Assembly: GCA_026874595.1 (NCBI GenBank)
Contig: CM049320.1
Coordinates: forward strand, 25,768,214-25,832,213
Reading direction: 5' to 3'
Origin: Sipunculus nudus
Lineage: Eukaryota; Annelida; Sipuncula; Golfingiida; Sipunculidae
DNA: 64,000 nucleotides
In this document: piece after piece, positions 63,852 to 64,000 of the stretch
Layout: the number at the start of each line of letters is the position of its first letter
Numbering within the stretch: position 1 is the stretch's first letter
Notes under the pieces: generated by a model
Told to the model about the DNA's origin: nothing
The model's input: the letters and a program-made list of their open reading frames with translations, nothing else
Databases searched by the model: none
Made by a program: the position numbers and the translations under genes

Positions 63852-64000
63852 ATATATAGATACTTTATTTTATTTACATCAACGATATATATAGATCACA
63901 ATAAAATGGATAAATATAAATACATATATCAAAGTTATATTCATAAAGCCTTAAGCTACTTCTTTGTTTGTTTTACAATGGAGGGTGGCATTAATGTGGG

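Overview
The window looks like nuclear DNA of an animal, most likely a mollusc or another lophotrochozoan. It is AT-rich and intron-rich, with one large spliced gene and very dense interspersed repeats. There are no bacterial-style operons, no rRNA and no CRISPR array. The mollusc guess rests mainly on the commonest repeat: short non-autonomous elements with conserved ends, a swappable tandem-repeat core and a GACG tetranucleotide tract near the 3' end. This resembles the bivalve 'pearl'/Helentron-associated elements as I remember them. No database was searched.

One protein-coding gene can be reconstructed with confidence. It lies on the minus strand from 19777 down to 2997 and encodes the N-terminal 494 residues of an M13-family (neprilysin/endothelin-converting enzyme) type II membrane metallopeptidase. 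Ten coding exons join in frame with consistent phases. The zinc-binding HExxH half is not in the window; the gene runs off past position 1, where a nested transposon (1-2833) fills the next intron. Introns hold repeats at 5.8, 6.8-7.3, 7.9, 8.6, 9.0 and 11.2-19 kb. A possible 39-nt in-frame cassette exon lies at 15565-15603.

From 19.8 to 64 kb I find no second gene that I can defend. The region is a mosaic of repeat families: (i) pearl-like elements with a 3' hairpin (111-2757, 12007-14465, 44200-45660, 54053-55390, plus short or partial copies near 17.1, 39, 53.2 and 59.2 kb); (ii) a second tandem-core family with a different 3' hairpin (6.8, 17.9-18.6 and 25.8-27.5 kb); (iii) a Helitron-type family ending in hairpin + CTAG (23.0-24.1 and 26.1-27.3 kb in opposite orientation, truncated copy at 58 kb); (iv) TIR elements and MITEs (5.8, 24.2, 33.8, 37.0, 41.7 and 50.2-52.2 kb); (v) two tRNA-derived SINE families, two copies with visible target-site duplications; (vi) the 3' end of a CR1/L2-like LINE at 62.8-63.5 kb. 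There are also several minisatellites, (TA)n tracts, poly-G runs and a 590-bp homopurine tract.

The most interesting feature is modularity. The same 5' start and 3' hairpin bracket quite different tandem cores. A 12-bp palindrome, GGTGGCGCCACC, recurs in the cores of two otherwise distinct families. Nested insertions give near base-level element boundaries without cloning.
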